Positions 1 through 7,146 of a DNA stretch of 64,000 nucleotides are shown here, in pieces. The DNA is taken from NCBI GenBank assembly GCA_030426345.1, contig JAUHYU010000009.1, positions 1 through 64,000 on the forward strand. Reading direction: 5' to 3'. A program made the position numbers and the translations under genes. How positions within the stretch are numbered: position 1 is the stretch's first letter; every line of letters begins with the position of its first letter. The notes beneath the pieces are model-generated. The model saw only the letters and a program-made list of their open reading frames with translations, did no database searches and was not told the origin of the DNA. Origin of the DNA: Bacteroidia bacterium (GTDB taxonomy: Bacteria > Bacteroidota > Bacteroidia > Cytophagales > Cyclobacteriaceae).

Positions 1-178
1 GTCCCTTGGATATTCCCGCCTGGTTGGTGACTACAATCGCCAAATACCCGGCACGCTTTATTTTTTCGATTGCCTCAGGCACTCCATCAATGATCTTAAA
101 ATCCTCAGTACGATATGTATAATCGCCCCGCTCCACATTGAGCACTCCGTCCCGATCTAAAAAAAAGCATTTTTCCAT
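1..178 (-). CDS. gmhB: D-glycero-beta-D-manno-heptose 1,7-bisphosphate 7-phosphatase-like HAD hydrolase, N-terminal part
   Basis: This gene runs off the left edge and is too short for the ORF track. The minus-strand reading frame starts with ATG at 178-176 and opens with the HAD motif I sequence FFLDRDGVLN, holding both catalytic Asp residues. A second motif, IVVTNQAGISKG, contains the motif II Thr. These match the GmhB/histidinol-phosphatase branch of the HAD superfamily, which removes a phosphate from heptose bisphosphate in the LPS core pathway. Only about 59 codons are visible, so the substrate is inferred from family resemblance. The start codon lies inside a copy of the dispersed motif described in the findings. 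It is divergent from the glycosyltransferase gene. Confidence 0.8.
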   Translation of the reverse strand, partial: MEKCFFLDRDGVLNVERGDYTYRTEDFKIIDGVPEAIEKIKRAGYLAIVVTNQAGISKG

Positions 179-197
179 GGATTTATTGACGTTTTGA
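174..197 (+). repeat. Dispersed motif copy at the gmhB start codon
   Basis: The plus strand reads CATGGATTTATTGACGTTTT, matching the dispersed consensus CATGGATTTTNGAGGCTTTT except at the CG and one T. The CAT is the reverse complement of the gmhB start codon. Confidence 0.45.
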
Positions 198-324
198 AAC
201 TTTAAAAACCCTTTGGGCAAAATTAATTTTTTTTGATTCCCATTATGATGATAATTTCTTTTTCTTTGCGGATTATAATTTGAAGGCCAACTATATAGTA
301 TCTAATGGTTTTAAAATAAAAAAT

Positions 325-1074
325 GTGAGCGATAGTTTAGTCATCATCCCTACGTACAACGAAAAGGAAAATATAGAATCCATCGTTGCAGCCATTTTTG
401 AGCTGCAAAAGGATTTCAATATTTTGGTGATTGACGACAATTCTCCCGACGGCACTGCTGCAATTGTAAAAGAACTCATACCGAAACATCCAGAACGACT
501 TTTCATTCTAGAAAGAGAAGGAAAATTGGGATTGGGTACAGCATACATCGCCGGCTTCAAATATGCCCTTGAGCATCAATACGAATATATTTTTGAGATG
601 GATGCGGATTTCTCTCACAATCCCATGGATTTGGAAAGACTTTATGAAGCCTGTGCCATTGACGGGAACGACCTGGCCATAGGATCCCGATATGCCTCTG
701 GGGTAAATGTGGTCAACTGGCCAATGGGCCGCGTATTGATATCTTATTTTGCCAGTATTTACGTGCAGATCGTTACTGGCATGCATATCAAAGATGCCAC
801 TGCAGGTTTTGTCTGCTACCGCAAAAAGGTGCTGGAAACCATCCGATTGGACCATGTGAAATTTATCGGCTATGCCTTTCAGATCGAAATGAAATTTACA
901 ACGTGGAAGTTCGGTTTCAAGATCAAAGAAGTGCCCATCATTTTTACCAATCGCGCTTTGGGCGAATCCAAAATGTCCTCAGGGATTTTGAGCGAGGCTG
1001 TTTTTGGTATTATAAAAATGAAAATCAGGAGCTATTTCAAATCCTACAAACGCGTCTCAGTCAAATCGGATTGA
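325..1074 (+). CDS. Polyprenol monophosphomannose synthase (dolichol-phosphate mannosyltransferase family, GT2)
   Basis: Single-domain GT2 glycosyltransferase expected to move mannose from GDP-mannose to a polyprenyl phosphate on the inner membrane face. Family motifs are in order: IIPTYNEKENI near the start, DDNSPDGT, GLGTAYIAGF, the metal-binding MDADFSHNP, then AIGSRYASG and DATAGFVCYR. The track begins at a TTG (280), but the GTG at 325 gives MSDSLVIIPTYNE, the usual N-terminus of this family, so I prefer 325. There is no C-terminal GtrA membrane domain, so this is the short form. The last 18 bases overlap the convergent permease gene. Confidence 0.88.
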   Translation: MSDSLVIIPTYNEKENIESIVAAIFELQKDFNILVIDDNSPDGTAAIVKELIPKHPERLFILEREGKLGLGTAYIAGFKYALEHQYEYIFEMDADFSHNPMDLERLYEACAIDGNDLAIGSRYASGVNVVNWPMGRVLISYFASIYVQIVTGMHIKDATAGFVCYRKKVLETIRLDHVKFIGYAFQIEMKFTTWKFGFKIKEVPIIFTNRALGESKMSSGILSEAVFGIIKMKIRSYFKSYKRVSVKSD

Positions 1075-2274
1075 CTTGATCGGGGATAATTTAGAAATGA
1101 TCATGGTTGGTATGGTCAGTACTAAACTTACCATCGCAAATGTCAATAGATTCAGCAGTAGAATGATTCCCCAATCCCACATAATGGGTACAAATTCCAT
1201 ATAATAATTTTTCGGATCCAGAGTGAGAAACTGAAACTTGCTTTGCAACACACCAAAAGTGATCCCAATAAAATTACCTAACAAAAGCCCTTTCACGATA
1301 AGCTGCATGCCATTGTACACAAATATTTTTCTTATCATTTTATTGGTTGCTCCCAAAGCCTTAATCACTCCAATCATCTGTGTCCGTTCCATAATCAGGA
1401 TTAGCAAAATAGATACCATATTAAAACATGCCACGAAAAGTGTGAGACTCAGAAAAATCACCACATTGCGATTGAGCAAGGATAACCAATCAAAAATCTC
1501 CGCAAATTTATCGCTGATTTTTTCTATATAAAGCTCGTAGCCCACCACATCTTCCAACTGGCTTTGATATTTATTAACTTTTTTAAAATCGTCTACAAAA
1601 ATCTCCAGACCTCCCACAAGGCTGTCCGGCCAATTGTTCATAGTTTGAACGAGACGGATATCTCCCATGATGATCTTTTCGTCAAAATCTTCCAGCCCTG
1701 TTTCGTAAATACCGCTGACAACCATCTTTCGGGCACGCGGAGGGTCCTGAATAAAATATAATCTGGCATCATCCCCAAGTGATAAACTGAGTTTATTGGC
1801 GATTTTCTGACTGATCATAATTTCATCTGACGTTTTTTTCTCATTCAGATCAGGGAATACGCCCTCAGTGATATTTTCCTCAAATTTTGAAAGGTCGAAA
1901 GTACGAGAAACACCCTTTAGTACCACTCCTTCCACTTCTTCATTGGCCTTTAGCAAACCTGCTTTGCTGGCAAATTCCTGAATGTGATCGATATACGGAT
2001 ATGTAGAATAATCTTGAAATAACGCCAGATTTTTAGAAATGGGATCTTCTTCATAAGACTGGCTTAGCGTAAATTTCGTGACCTGCAAATGCCCTCCGAA
2101 ACTGATGATTTTATCCTGAATCTTCAGCTGAAACCCTTTTAGTATCAAAAAAGAAATGATCATAATCGCCAGCCCTATTCCAATACTTGCAATCGCAATT
2201 TTATGGATGGTTCCGGAAAAGGATTTTGTCTCTTTGCCGCTGATTCTTTTCGATATGAAATACGATAGGTTCAA
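1057..2274 (-). CDS. FtsX-like ABC transporter permease, LolC/LolE-type
   Basis: Integral inner-membrane permease of the LolC/LolE/MacB class, which with a LolD-type ATPase would move lipoproteins or another envelope substrate. The 405 residues show an N-terminal transmembrane helix (about residues 27-48), a large periplasmic MacB-like core, and a C-terminal FtsX domain with three helices starting near residue 270. The N-terminus SYFISKRISG is typical of Bacteroidetes LolC/E-like proteins. No LolD ATPase gene is adjacent, so the partner must be elsewhere. It is convergent with the glycosyltransferase and divergent from the NamZ-like gene. Confidence 0.85.
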   Translation of the reverse strand: MNLSYFISKRISGKETKSFSGTIHKIAIASIGIGLAIMIISFLILKGFQLKIQDKIISFGGHLQVTKFTLSQSYEEDPISKNLALFQDYSTYPYIDHIQEFASKAGLLKANEEVEGVVLKGVSRTFDLSKFEENITEGVFPDLNEKKTSDEIMISQKIANKLSLSLGDDARLYFIQDPPRARKMVVSGIYETGLEDFDEKIIMGDIRLVQTMNNWPDSLVGGLEIFVDDFKKVNKYQSQLEDVVGYELYIEKISDKFAEIFDWLSLLNRNVVIFLSLTLFVACFNMVSILLILIMERTQMIGVIKALGATNKMIRKIFVYNGMQLIVKGLLLGNFIGITFGVLQSKFQFLTLDPKNYYMEFVPIMWDWGIILLLNLLTFAMVSLVLTIPTMIISKLSPIKSIRFD

Positions 2275-2330
2275 GAATATGCTTAATTTTAAGCTCTTTA
2301 GGATATTGTGTGCAAAATAATCAATATGAT

Positions 2331-3494
2331 ATGATTAGAAGCTTTTTTCTACTTTCTATTTTCTCCTTTTTTTCGATCTCAGGTTGTATGGCCCAACCAA
2401 ATGAAGAGAATTTGCTTCTAGGTGCTGAGCAGACAGAATCATATTTGCCTCAATTAAAAGATCAGAAAATAGGTCTGCTGATCAACCATACTTCCATGGT
2501 TGGGGAGTTACATCTCGTAGATTTTCTTTTGCAAAATGAAGTGTCCGTAAAAAAAATATTCGCCCCTGAACATGGATTCAGGGGTAAAGCAGATGCAGGG
2601 GAATTGGTAAAAGACAACTTGGATTCTGGCACAGGAATCCCTGTTATTTCTATTTATGGGAAGAATAAAAAACCTACAGCAGAAATGCTCTCCGGTTTGG
2701 ATGTAGTGATTTTTGACATCCAGGATGTCGGCACCCGGTTTTACACCTACATCAGCTCTATGCATTACATGATGGAAGCTTGCGCAAAATATAAGGTAAA
2801 AATGATAGTTTTCGACCGACCAAATCCCAACGACTATGTAGATGGCCCAATCCTCGATTTGAAATATCAGTCATTCGTCGGGATGCATCCTATCCCTGTG
2901 GTACATGGGTTGACAGTTGGCGAATTGGCTAAAATGATCAATGGCGAGGGATGGCTCGAAGGTGGTGTGAAATGCGATCTGGAGGTCATTACTATGAAAA
3001 ACTATACTCATGGAGATAGATATGATTTGCCCATAAAACCATCACCCAATTTGCCCAATATGCAATCGATCAAGCTGTACCCATCGTTGTGCTTTTTTGA
3101 AGGGACTAAAATGAGCATTGGCCGTGGCACGCTATTCCCTTTTCAGGTAATTGGCTATTCGGAAGAGCAATTTGGATCGTTTACATTTACTCCTGAATCC
3201 ACCGAGGGAATGGCTAAATACCCTAAACTGGAAGGAAAGCTTTGCTACGGCATCGATCTGAGGGAAGCGGATGTCAGTGATAAACTCGACTTGAGTTTTG
3301 TCATTTCATTTTATAAAAAATGGAAAAGTGACGATGCTTTCTTCACCAAATACTTCGATACCCTAGCCGGAACGGATGTGTTGAAAAAGCAAATTGAATC
3401 AGGAATGACAGAGGAAGAAATTCGAAAATCTTGGCAGCAGGGATTGGACGATTATAAATCGCTCCGCAAGAGCTACCTGTTATACGGAGAATAA
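2331..3494 (+). CDS. DUF1343 lipoprotein, exo-beta-N-acetylmuramidase NamZ-like
   Basis: Belongs to the DUF1343 family, whose characterised member NamZ removes MurNAc from the non-reducing ends of peptidoglycan fragments. Family motifs visible are GLLINHTSM, FAPEHGFRGKADAG, FDIQDVGTRFYTY and FDRPNPN. The track starts at a GTG at 2310, but the ATG at 2331 gives a clean lipoprotein signal: a hydrophobic segment ending in ISGC, so the mature protein should be anchored through Cys18. About 387 residues, normal length. It lies 22 bp before fmt on the same strand and is probably cotranscribed. The NamZ activity is family-based. Confidence 0.88.
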   Translation: MIRSFFLLSIFSFFSISGCMAQPNEENLLLGAEQTESYLPQLKDQKIGLLINHTSMVGELHLVDFLLQNEVSVKKIFAPEHGFRGKADAGELVKDNLDSGTGIPVISIYGKNKKPTAEMLSGLDVVIFDIQDVGTRFYTYISSMHYMMEACAKYKVKMIVFDRPNPNDYVDGPILDLKYQSFVGMHPIPVVHGLTVGELAKMINGEGWLEGGVKCDLEVITMKNYTHGDRYDLPIKPSPNLPNMQSIKLYPSLCFFEGTKMSIGRGTLFPFQVIGYSEEQFGSFTFTPESTEGMAKYPKLEGKLCYGIDLREADVSDKLDLSFVISFYKKWKSDDAFFTKYFDTLAGTDVLKKQIESGMTEEEIRKSWQQGLDDYKSLRKSYLLYGE

Positions 3495-3516
3495 TAATTA
3501 AAATCCAATACTTGGA

Positions 3517-4434
3517 ATGAGAGACCTCAGAATTATTTTCATGGGCACGCCTGAGTTTGCGGTGGAGAGCCTAAAAGCCCTCGTAAACCATGATTTCAAC
3601 GTGGTGGCCGTCATCACCGCGCCTGACAAGCCCAAAGGCCGTGGACAAAAATTGTCCATTTCCCCTGTAAAAGAATTTGCGCTATCGCAGGAAATTCCCG
3701 TATTACAACCCACGAATTTAAAATCTGAAGCATTCAACAAAGAGCTCAAAAGTTATCAGGCGAATTTACAGGTTGTTGTTGCGTTTCGCATGTTGCCGGA
3801 GGTAGTTTGGTCTATGCCGGAATATGGCACTTTTAACCTCCACGCATCGCTATTGCCTCAATACCGTGGAGCTGCTCCAATCAATTGGGCGATCATGAAC
3901 GGCGAAAAAGAAACTGGGGTTACGACATTTTTTATCCAACATGAAATAGACACTGGAAACATCATCCTTCAAGAGAAAGAACCGATTTTTCCAACAGATA
4001 CTGTAGGAACACTGTATGAACGTTTGATGAGAAGGGGGGCGGAGGTAGTCTGCCAAACTGTGGAACAGATCAAGGAAAACTCCTTTGCATTGCACGTGCA
4101 AAAGGACAGCGACGAACTGAAAGCAGCACCGAAGCTGTTCAAGCAAGATTGTGAAATTGATTGGTCTCGATCATCCAAAGATATTTATAATTTCATTCGT
4201 GGGCTTTCACCCTACCCGGCTGCCTGGTGTGAGTTGGCAGGGAAAAATTTCAAAATTTTTGATTCTGAAATCTCCGATCTCCCCTTGGAAGGAAAGTCGG
4301 GCGAAATATTGTCCGACGGAAAAGAAACTCTACTCATCAAAACCGGGGATGGCGCGATCCGGATCAATGTCCTACAGCAGGAGGGAAAGAAACGCATGGA
4401 AATTAAGGACTTTTTGCGCGGCAATAAATTATAG
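3517..4434 (+). CDS. fmt: Methionyl-tRNA formyltransferase
   Basis: Transfers a formyl group from 10-formyl-THF to initiator Met-tRNA in the cytoplasm. The 305-residue protein has the N-terminal formyltransferase domain with IFMGTPEFAVESL at the start, TAPDKPKGRGQK, and the catalytic HASLLPQYRGAAPINW segment containing the Asn/His/Asp active-site region, followed by the C-terminal tRNA-binding domain (FIRGLSPYPAAW). The next gene is folA, which supplies tetrahydrofolate, so the pairing is metabolically coherent. A copy of the dispersed motif sits inside the gene at 3572-3594. Confidence 0.96.
   Translation: MRDLRIIFMGTPEFAVESLKALVNHDFNVVAVITAPDKPKGRGQKLSISPVKEFALSQEIPVLQPTNLKSEAFNKELKSYQANLQVVVAFRMLPEVVWSMPEYGTFNLHASLLPQYRGAAPINWAIMNGEKETGVTTFFIQHEIDTGNIILQEKEPIFPTDTVGTLYERLMRRGAEVVCQTVEQIKENSFALHVQKDSDELKAAPKLFKQDCEIDWSRSSKDIYNFIRGLSPYPAAWCELAGKNFKIFDSEISDLPLEGKSGEILSDGKETLLIKTGDGAIRINVLQQEGKKRMEIKDFLRGNKL
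3572..3594 (-). repeat. Dispersed motif copy inside fmt
   Basis: The plus strand reads AAAAGCCCTCGTAAACCATG, the reverse orientation of the motif with the exact GC-N9-CCATG spacing. It encodes KALVNHD within fmt. Confidence 0.5.
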
Positions 4435-4446
4435 ACTCAATTGAAG

Positions 4447-4944
4447 ATGGAAAAGATAATCATGGCTGCTAAAGCCAAAAATAATGTAATTGGCAAAGAC
4501 AACAAGCTAGTGTGGCACTTACCGGCTGACCTGAAATTTTTCAAACAAACGACCAAAGGTCATACGCTCATCATGGGGAGGAAGACGTTTGAATCCCTCG
4601 CCAACCCATTGCCGCATCGGGATTCGTGGGTTATTTCTAGAAATGAAAATTACCATGCCGAAGGGATCACGACTTTTCACAGTTTGGAAAGCGCCATTGA
4701 GGCCGGAGAGCAAAAGGGTCTTGACACCGTCTTCATCCTTGGAGGCGGAGAAATCTATCGACAATCCATGGAGCTGGCGGATAAGCTGATCATTACGGAA
4801 GTGCACGAAAGCTTTGAAGGCGACACCGTTTTCCCGAAAATAGATTCCGAAATCTGGCAAGAGGCAAGCCGTAAGGAGCATCAAGCCGATGAAAGGAATA
4901 AGTACGATTTTGCATTTGTCACCTACATCCGGAAGAAAAACTAA
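4447..4944 (+). CDS. folA: Dihydrofolate reductase
   Basis: Reduces dihydrofolate to tetrahydrofolate with NADPH. At about 165 residues it is a normal chromosomal DHFR. Motifs: IMAAKAKNNVIGKDNKLVWHLP at the N-terminus (Trp-His-Leu-Pro loop and substrate pocket), DLKFFKQTT with the acidic active-site position just before it, IMGRKTFESL for NADPH binding and FILGGGEIYRQ. The track starts at TTG 4441, but ATG 4447 gives the conserved MEKIIMAAK start. It follows fmt closely and its stop codon directly abuts the SDR start, so the three genes form an operon. Confidence 0.96.
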   Translation: MEKIIMAAKAKNNVIGKDNKLVWHLPADLKFFKQTTKGHTLIMGRKTFESLANPLPHRDSWVISRNENYHAEGITTFHSLESAIEAGEQKGLDTVFILGGGEIYRQSMELADKLIITEVHESFEGDTVFPKIDSEIWQEASRKEHQADERNKYDFAFVTYIRKKN

Positions 4945-5754
4945 ATGACGAAACTATCGGATAAAACCATTTGGATCACGGGAGCTTCTTCGGGCATTGG
5001 AGAACAACTCACCTATCAATTGGCCTCAAAGGGCAACAGACTGATTCTTTCTGCCAGAAGAGAAGCAGAGCTGGAACGGGTAAAAAGCAATTGCCCGGAA
5101 TCTGCTCAGAAAAATATCCATGTGCTCCCCCTTGATTTATCTGACCTTGATTCCCTCGATAATGCTGCTGCAAAAGCATTAAAAATCCATGGAAATATTG
5201 ATGTTTTAGTCAATAACGGCGGCATCAGCCAGCGTTCGTTAGTATCGGAAACTTCCTTTGAGGTAGATCAGCGACTGATCAATGTCAATTTCCTCTCGGC
5301 GGTGAAACTCACCAAGCTCGTGCTACCCTCAATGATCCAAAAAAATGGCGGACACATTCTGGTGACAAGCAGCCTCACTGGGAAATTTGGTACGCCATTT
5401 CGCTCTTCGTATGCCGCTTCCAAACATGCACTTCATGGATTTTTTGAGGCTTTGAATGCAGAGGTATGGGATAAGAATATTTATACCACCATTTTTTGTG
5501 GCGGATACATCAAGACTGATATTTCTATAAATGCCGTAACAGGTGATGGTTCTGCACAAAATAAAATGGATGCCAACCAGGCCAAGGGAAAAACGGCGGC
5601 TTCAGCAGCTGCAATTATGATCAAAGCGGTAGAACGAAATAAAAGAGAGGTTTACTTTGGCGGCAAGGAAGTGATGGGTGTTTACCTCAAAAGGCTTTTT
5701 CCGGGATTGCTGGCGAAAATGCTACGCAAGATGAAAATCAATGAACAGAAATGA
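4945..5754 (+). CDS. Short-chain dehydrogenase/reductase (SDR), classical type
   Basis: NAD(P)-dependent oxidoreductase of the classical SDR superfamily. Visible features: cofactor motif TGASSGIGE (residues 12-20), NNGG at 90-93, catalytic Ser near 142-143, and YAASK (Tyr156, Lys160). The C-terminal region with GKEVMGVYLKRLFPGLLAKM is basic and amphipathic, as in the DltE/DHRS7-like branch that associates with membranes. The substrate cannot be deduced. The start codon abuts the folA stop. The coding sequence contains two motif copies (5171-5194 and 5431-5456), and another copy follows the stop codon. Confidence 0.9.
   Translation: MTKLSDKTIWITGASSGIGEQLTYQLASKGNRLILSARREAELERVKSNCPESAQKNIHVLPLDLSDLDSLDNAAAKALKIHGNIDVLVNNGGISQRSLVSETSFEVDQRLINVNFLSAVKLTKLVLPSMIQKNGGHILVTSSLTGKFGTPFRSSYAASKHALHGFFEALNAEVWDKNIYTTIFCGGYIKTDISINAVTGDGSAQNKMDANQAKGKTAASAAAIMIKAVERNKREVYFGGKEVMGVYLKRLFPGLLAKMLRKMKINEQK
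5171..5194 (-). repeat. Dispersed motif copy inside the SDR gene (reverse)
   Basis: The plus strand reads AAAAGCATTAAAAATCCATG, with exact GC-N9-CCATG spacing and an A tract. It encodes KALKIHG. Confidence 0.5.
5431..5456 (+). repeat. Dispersed motif copy inside the SDR gene (forward)
   Basis: The sequence CATGGATTTTTTGAGGCTTT matches the consensus with one extra T. It encodes LHGFFEAL, a segment that is also commonly conserved in SDRs, so protein constraint may contribute. Confidence 0.5.
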
Positions 5755-5756
5755 AA

Positions 5757-5780
5757 TTTCATGGATTTTTGAGGATTTTA
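5757..5780 (+). repeat. Dispersed motif copy just after the SDR stop codon
   Basis: The sequence CATGGATTTTTTGAGG-like core (CATGGATTTTTGAGGATTTT) starts two bases after the SDR stop codon, in the sense orientation of the gene. GC is replaced by GA. Confidence 0.65.
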
Positions 5781-5825
5781 ACGCCACCGAAAGCATGTTT
5801 GGAATTCTATATGGATAGCTAACAG

Positions 5826-5833
5826 TACCTTTG
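5826..5833 (+). promoter_or_regulatory. Candidate Bacteroidetes -7 box upstream of the sialidase-like gene
   Basis: TACCTTTG is an exact match to the Bacteroidetes -7 consensus TAnnTTTG, about 72 bp before the ATG at 5905. A TTTG lies upstream with a 24-base spacer, slightly longer than usual. Confidence 0.4.
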
Positions 5834-5904
5834 CGGGTACACTGCCGTTATTCGTGAAAAATAATTTTAATTTGATCAAAACATTAATATAAAAAGTCAT
5901 AGAA

Positions 5905-7083
5905 ATGAAATGCATGTTTTCATTGGTTGCGATTTTAATTTCATTATCTCTATCTGCACAGGATGTTTTTCCCTTGTGGGATTCAAAAGCAACAATGCCT
6001 GATAAACAAGAAATTCCAATTATTGAAAACGTTGAGTTTTCTGTAATAAAACCATATGAGTATTATAAAGATGGTTACCGTTTTTTGCATGGGGTTGCAT
6101 TGATCTGGCATAAGGGCAAACTCTACGCTTCATTTGGGCATAATAAGAATGGCGAAAATACGGTAACTGAAGTAGCTAATTATTGTGTTAGTGAAGATGG
6201 AGGTGAAACTTGGGGAACTGTAAAAAACATAGGTGGAGGAGGACAAGTAGCCGTGAGTCATGGTGAATTTATTTCTTATAAAGGCGCCTTATGGGCCTTC
6301 CAAGGCGAATATGATGGAATTATGGAAAACCTTCATGTACGCGCTTTCGAGCTGAATGAAAATGCGGACAAATGGGAGGATAAGGGAATTGTAGCAAAAA
6401 ATAATTTTTGGCCAACTGCCGCCCCTGAGAAAATGGAAAACGGAAACTGGATAATGTCGGGTTTTCAAGTAAACCAAACTGGTACAGGTTACAATCCACC
6501 AGCTGTTGCAATTAGCCATGGCGATAATTTTACTAAATGGGATGTGGTTGTTATTCCTATGAAAACCAAAGGAGTTTGGGGTGAAAGCTCAGTGATGATT
6601 GATGGTTCCAAAATTGTAAACGTTGCCCGATGGGGGGCGCAATCCATGGCGCTAGCATCGAAAAGCAATGATTATGGCCGTACCTGGACACAGCTTAAAC
6701 CTAGTAACTTGCCTATGACTACTTCAAAACCTTATACTGGGCAATTGAGTAGCGGTGAATATTATTTGATTGGTACCACTTTTAACAATGTCAAAAAAAC
6801 AAGGGGTACCCTGACAATTGCTATCAGTCGTCCCGGCGAGCTATTTTTTTCAAAGGTTTTTGTTATTCGCCATTCAGAGTTTCCCGAAGGATTGGGAGAG
6901 TCGCATCCGAATGCTGCATTAGCTTATCCTCATGCTTGCGAATATAAAGGAAAGCTTTATGTTGGGTATTCAAATAATGGGGGAAAAGTTGGATGCCCCA
7001 ATAGTAAAGACTGGAGAGAAACAGCAAATAATAATAGTGCAGAATTAGCTATAATTCCCATCGAAATGCTGACCTCTCACTAA
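5905..7083 (+). CDS. Exported sialidase-fold (BNR/Asp-box) glycoside hydrolase-like protein
   Basis: The 392-residue protein begins with a typical Sec signal peptide (MKCMFSLVAILISLSLSAQ). Two clear Asp-box motifs are present, SEDGGETW near residue 96 and SNDYGRTW near 229. This indicates a six-bladed beta-propeller of the exo-alpha-sialidase superfamily. Enzymes with this fold cleave sialic acids or other acidic sugars, but the catalytic Arg triad cannot be confirmed from sequence alone, so sialidase activity is unproven. The gene stands alone between the folA operon and the convergent recG operon, with no SusC/D or sugar genes beside it. A -7 box lies upstream. Confidence 0.75.
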   Translation: MKCMFSLVAILISLSLSAQDVFPLWDSKATMPDKQEIPIIENVEFSVIKPYEYYKDGYRFLHGVALIWHKGKLYASFGHNKNGENTVTEVANYCVSEDGGETWGTVKNIGGGGQVAVSHGEFISYKGALWAFQGEYDGIMENLHVRAFELNENADKWEDKGIVAKNNFWPTAAPEKMENGNWIMSGFQVNQTGTGYNPPAVAISHGDNFTKWDVVVIPMKTKGVWGESSVMIDGSKIVNVARWGAQSMALASKSNDYGRTWTQLKPSNLPMTTSKPYTGQLSSGEYYLIGTTFNNVKKTRGTLTIAISRPGELFFSKVFVIRHSEFPEGLGESHPNAALAYPHACEYKGKLYVGYSNNGGKVGCPNSKDWRETANNNSAELAIIPIEMLTSH

Positions 7084-7118
7084 AGCTTTTATAATTCATT
7101 TGAAGCAAATTTTGCATC

Positions 7119-7141
7119 AAAAAGCCTCCAAAATCCATGAA
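7119..7141 (-). repeat. Dispersed motif copy downstream of recG
   Basis: The plus strand reads AAAGCCTCCAAAATCCATGA, a near-perfect reverse copy with GC-N9-CCATG spacing. It lies 5 bp beyond the recG stop codon and is therefore in the sense orientation for recG. Confidence 0.75.
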
Positions 7142-7146
7142 AGCAT

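Noticed and set aside
2310-2330. GTG start for the NamZ-like gene
   Set aside because: The extra residues MQNNQYD would precede a well-formed lipoprotein signal that starts at ATG 2331.
2563-2583. CCTGAACATGGATTCAGG inverted repeat in the NamZ-like gene as a motif copy or operator
   Set aside because: It contains CATGGATT but lacks the GC and T tract, and it encodes the conserved PEHGFRG motif, so protein constraint explains it.
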